From contig JABCZL010000012.1 in NCBI GenBank assembly GCA_013289685.1, positions 186,001 to 250,000 on the forward strand: a DNA stretch of 64,000 bases, in the 5' to 3' direction. The notes beneath the pieces are model-generated. The model was not told the origin of the DNA and ran no database searches. It was given only the letters and a program-made list of their open reading frames with translations. The translations under genes and the position numbers were made by a program. The first letter of the stretch is position 1, and every line of letters starts with the position of its first letter. Source of the DNA: Acidobacteriota bacterium (GTDB lineage: Bacteria > Acidobacteriota > Terriglobia > Terriglobales > Acidobacteriaceae). Positions 61,445 to 64,000 of this stretch are shown piece after piece.

Positions 61445-62073
61445 ATACGGGAACGAAATCGATTCGCATCCTGGCCGTCGATGACCACCCAACATTCCGT
61501 CTAGGAATCGCCGGTCTTGTAGCTGCCCAATCTGATATGTGTCTGGTCGCGGAAGCGGCGAATGGGCAGGAGGCGATTCAGCAGTTTCGTGCACATCTTC
61601 CAGACATAACCTTGATGGATTTGCAGATGCCAGAAATGAACGGTTTGGATGCCATGATTGCTATTCGCGCTGAATTCCCTGACGCTCGAATGATTGTGCT
61701 GACAACTTATATGGGCGACGTTCAGGTGGTGCGCGCTCTAAAAGCAGGCGCCCGCGGCTACCTTCTCAAGAATTCTTTGCATAAGGAACTCACCGATACA
61801 ATCCGAGCGGTCCATGCAGGAAGGAAAGTACTTTCTTCCGAGGTCTCCTGCCAACTTGCAGAACATGCGGGCGAGGATGCGTTGACACCAGCAGAAATCC
61901 GAGTTCTACGGCTGATTGCTGAGGGATATGCCAACAAGGAAATCGGTGCGCAGCTCGCAATCAGCGAAGAAACGATCAAGAGCCAGGTTAGAAGCATCCT
62001 TTCAAAACTGAGCGCCAATGATCGAACCCATGCAGCATTGATTGGGTTGAGGCGCGGCATCTTCGAACTTTAA
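61441..62073 (+). CDS. NarL/FixJ-family response regulator
   Basis: A 210-residue regulator: receiver with VDDHPTFRLG near residue 13 and phospho-Asp in TLMDLQMPEMNG near 57; LuxR-type HTH (LTPAEIRVLRLIAEGYANKEIG near 145, ISEETIKSQVRSIL). The ATGA overlap with the kinase gene shows it is the cognate partner. HisKA_3 kinases typically pair with this family. Confidence 0.92.
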   Translation: MNTGTKSIRILAVDDHPTFRLGIAGLVAAQSDMCLVAEAANGQEAIQQFRAHLPDITLMDLQMPEMNGLDAMIAIRAEFPDARMIVLTTYMGDVQVVRALKAGARGYLLKNSLHKELTDTIRAVHAGRKVLSSEVSCQLAEHAGEDALTPAEIRVLRLIAEGYANKEIGAQLAISEETIKSQVRSILSKLSANDRTHAALIGLRRGIFEL

Positions 62074-62091
62074 TCACTCGAAAGAGTGATT
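62072..62091 (+). terminator. Hairpin after the response regulator
   Basis: A 7-bp stem AATCACT/AGTGATT around CGAAAG overlaps the stop codon; a T-run comes about 10 nt later. A weak terminator. Confidence 0.45.
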
Positions 62092-62150
62092 CAGGCCGAC
62101 CTTTTTAGGCTTTCGCCCGGATTTCAGAAGATTCATCATCTCAATCTGGT

Positions 62151-62537
62151 GTGCAGCGCCTATTCTCAACATTCGCTCGTGGCTGGCCCGGGGTCGGGCT
62201 CCTTTTGCTGCGAGTTGCTGCAGGCAGTTCATTAATCGCCCGTAGCATTCTGGTGTTGGGGAATACACCCACCTTCGGAACTGGCTTCTTCCATCTCTTA
62301 ATCGCAACTGCCGGACTACTGCTAATCGCAGGATTATGGACTCCCGTAGTTGCGGCCGCTATGGTGCTCCTTGAATTGTGGCGAATCATTTCACGATATG
62401 GGGATCCTGCAACCGACATTCTGCTCTGTACCCTCGCCCTGGCGATTGCTCTGCTTGGGCCCGGAGCCTGGTCGGTAGATGCTCGCCTTTTTGGATGGAA
62501 GCGAATAGATATCGACACTCGAAAGAACAAGCGCTAA
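62151..62537 (+). CDS. DoxX-like membrane protein
   Basis: A 128-residue protein with four hydrophobic helices: GVGLLLLRVAAGSSLIARS, FFHLLIATAGLLLIAGLWTP, a third with AAAMVLLELW and ILLCTLALAIALLGPGAWSVDARLFG at the end. The R...G motif in helix 1 and the P-G-A-W-S-x-D-A tail fit the DoxX/DoxD family, linked to thiosulfate or quinone redox and oxidative-stress responses. The specific role is not evident. Confidence 0.75.
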   Translation: MQRLFSTFARGWPGVGLLLLRVAAGSSLIARSILVLGNTPTFGTGFFHLLIATAGLLLIAGLWTPVVAAAMVLLELWRIISRYGDPATDILLCTLALAIALLGPGAWSVDARLFGWKRIDIDTRKNKR

Positions 62538-62694
62538 CTACCTCGGAAGTGTAACCGAATTACCCTCCCAATCCAGTGAAACCTGACCCTCGATCTAGGT
62601 TTGTCGGAAATCGGAATCGATCGCATAGTGTCCGAAGAAAGGCCGACGAGGATCACCGAATCGGCAAACTTTGGATTACGAAGGAGAATGTTCC

Positions 62695-63720
62695 ATGATT
62701 CGTCGTGTTTTTGCCTTGCCTATCTATGTGGGAATCGCGTTGTTGCTGATTTCGAATGCGGCCCACGCTCAATACAAACTCACAAATCTCGTTTCAAACC
62801 AGGTCCATACCGCCCATAACGATGATCCTCTTCTTGCGAACGGTTGGGGTATCGCGCACGGCCCCGGACCTTGGTGGGTGTCCGATGAGGCGTCGGGGTG
62901 GTCGACTCTCTACGACGGCACGGGAGCTCATCAGACTCCGACGGTGTTGGTTCCGTCGGCGACGGGCGTCGGGCCCGGAAGCCCAACCGGAATTGTCTTT
63001 AACGGCTCGACCGACTTCGAGGTTCAAGGACAGCTGGCACACTTTATATTTGCCACCCTGGACGGCACGATTAGTTCATGGTCTCCAACAGTGAATCCCA
63101 ACCTCGCGTTCATCATGGTAAACAACAATTCCATGGGCGCACAGTATACGGGTTTAGCCGTTAGCACCGAGACTTCCGGGAACCAACTCTATGCAGCCGA
63201 TCTTGCCCATGCCAGAGTCGATGTCTTCGATGGCACCTACAGTTACGTCAACTCCTTCACCGATCCGAGCCTTCCTTCAGGTTATGCACCCTTCGGCCTT
63301 CAGGACATCAACGGTCTGGTGTACGTATCGTTTGCCCCGACCGATGGCAGTCCGACTGGCTTTGTGGACATATTCAAAGAGGACGGTACCTTTGTCCGCC
63401 AACTCATTAACGGCAAGCCGCTGGCCCAGCCCTGGGGTTTGACCGTCGCTCCTAGGAATTTCGGCCCGCTCAGCAATACGTTGCTCATCTCCAACAACAC
63501 CAACAGTGGAGAAATTAATGCCTTCAACATCGAGACCGGGCAATTTGTGGGCACGCTGAAGGGCTCCGACCGGAAGCCAATTTGCATCGATCAGTTGTGG
63601 GGAATCGAATTCGGCGGAGGAGATGCCAAGAATGGAAATACAAATCAGCTGTTCTTTGCAGCCGGTCCGCACAACAATCTAGCAGGTACTTTTGGGGTCA
63701 TCGAGTACAAGCCGGAATGA
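62695..63720 (+). CDS. TIGR03118-family secreted protein
   Basis: A 341-residue exported protein from ATG 62695, preceded by AAGGAG. Signal peptide ending AHAQ, then YKLTNLVSNQ, LLANGWGIAHGPGPWWVSD, TGIVFNG, GLAVSTETSGNQLYAADLA, QDINGLVYVSFA and QLWGIEFGGGDA. These match the TIGR03118 beta-propeller family found in Acidobacteriota and other soil bacteria. Function unknown. Confidence 0.85.
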   Translation: MIRRVFALPIYVGIALLLISNAAHAQYKLTNLVSNQVHTAHNDDPLLANGWGIAHGPGPWWVSDEASGWSTLYDGTGAHQTPTVLVPSATGVGPGSPTGIVFNGSTDFEVQGQLAHFIFATLDGTISSWSPTVNPNLAFIMVNNNSMGAQYTGLAVSTETSGNQLYAADLAHARVDVFDGTYSYVNSFTDPSLPSGYAPFGLQDINGLVYVSFAPTDGSPTGFVDIFKEDGTFVRQLINGKPLAQPWGLTVAPRNFGPLSNTLLISNNTNSGEINAFNIETGQFVGTLKGSDRKPICIDQLWGIEFGGGDAKNGNTNQLFFAAGPHNNLAGTFGVIEYKPE

Positions 63721-63753
63721 TGCAGCAACCGGGCGGAGGTGACCGCTGTGGTG

Positions 63754-63779
63754 GAGGAGAGAGGTGAGACTCTCTCCTC
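63754..63779 (+). terminator. Terminator-like hairpin
   Basis: GAGGAGAGAG/CTCTCTCCTC forms a 10-bp stem with a 6-nt loop, followed by TTCCT, 34 bp after the TIGR03118 gene. Confidence 0.6.
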
Positions 63780-63842
63780 TTCCTAAGACCTCCCCATACA
63801 ACAATGCGTGACCACTTCTAATGAAGCGGAGAAGAGGACATC

Positions 63843-64000
63843 ATGACGCAGAGTGAATCACTTTCCAATTCGTTGTACGCCGACCAGACGCACTTAGCCG
63901 AGCGCGAGTTATCAGCGTTCATCGCTGCGGTAGCAGAGTTGTTCGGTGCAGATCAGGCCAGAATGTCAGCAGAGGATTGGCTCGACGAATCGGGATTAAT
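63843..64000 (+). CDS. Partial hypothetical protein at the window edge
   Basis: The ATG at 63843 opens a frame (MTQSESLSNSLYADQTHLAE, then ELSAFIAAVAELFGADQA) that continues past the window. The purine-rich AGAAGAGGA upstream may be its ribosome site. The family is not recognisable from 52 codons. Confidence 0.55.
   Translation, partial: MTQSESLSNSLYADQTHLAERELSAFIAAVAELFGADQARMSAEDWLDESGL

Overview
The window looks like a stretch of an Acidobacteriota (Terriglobia-like) chromosome carrying several accumulated islands. This is inferred from the moderately GC-rich DNA, the winged-helix/TPR regulator, the large secreted GVYG/YadA-like and collagen-like proteins, the TIGR03118 protein and the propeller histidine kinase. 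No rRNA or ribosomal protein gene is present to confirm the taxonomy.

Bases 1-13.2 kb hold the most unusual region: 21 tRNA genes in three groups (14 on + at 789-2140, two on + at 4296-4463, five on - at 12754-13218), interleaved with an RNA-repair gene set. That set is RtcB RNA ligase, Hen1 2'-O-methyltransferase, two RlaP-type nucleotidyltransferases (one fused to a CPCC zinc domain) and the three-domain Pnkp kinase-phosphatase-ligase. Around them are a PIN-like putative RNase, a barstar-family RNase inhibitor, a metallophosphoesterase, and a DUF4258 toxin with the start of its likely antitoxin. Several tRNAs are structurally odd: both Leu tRNAs lack the long variable arm, three tRNAs have C33, and two have a TGC T-loop. 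My reading is a self-contained system that repairs and replenishes tRNAs after nuclease attack (toxins, phages, colicin-like RNases).

Bases 13.2-22.8 kb are a defence-type segment. A structured leader (hairpins, TTGACA promoter, intrinsic terminator) precedes a 1,682-residue DUF4011/helicase/Vsr-like nuclease. Then come an HTH-nucleotidyltransferase/HEPN pair under palindromic operators, a decayed SEC-C gene and an IS66 element.

Bases 22.8-34.9 kb are chromosomal or accessory: a winged-helix/TPR regulator, four exported proteins (collagen-like, two small, one giant repeat protein) and a PhyH dioxygenase. Bases 34.9-40.8 kb form a mobilisable-element end: two AAA ATPases, a TraK-TraL-TraM-like set with a candidate oriT of helically phased repeats, a tRNA-Glu 3'-half (att relic), an internally deleted serine recombinase and a truncated TonB gene.

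Bases 41-53.6 kb carry a stress/redox block with CRP/FNR-like palindromes: universal stress proteins, alcohol dehydrogenase, CxxCH proteins, a frameshifted cytochrome c, an Fe-S/NrfD pair, a haem-motif histidine kinase with its sigma-54 response regulator, archaemetzincin and an H-protein-like protein lacking the lipoyl lysine. Bases 53.6-57.2 kb are a graveyard of gene fragments. Bases 57.2-64 kb hold a GH16-like lipoprotein, a propeller kinase/NarL regulator pair, DoxX and TIGR03118 proteins.
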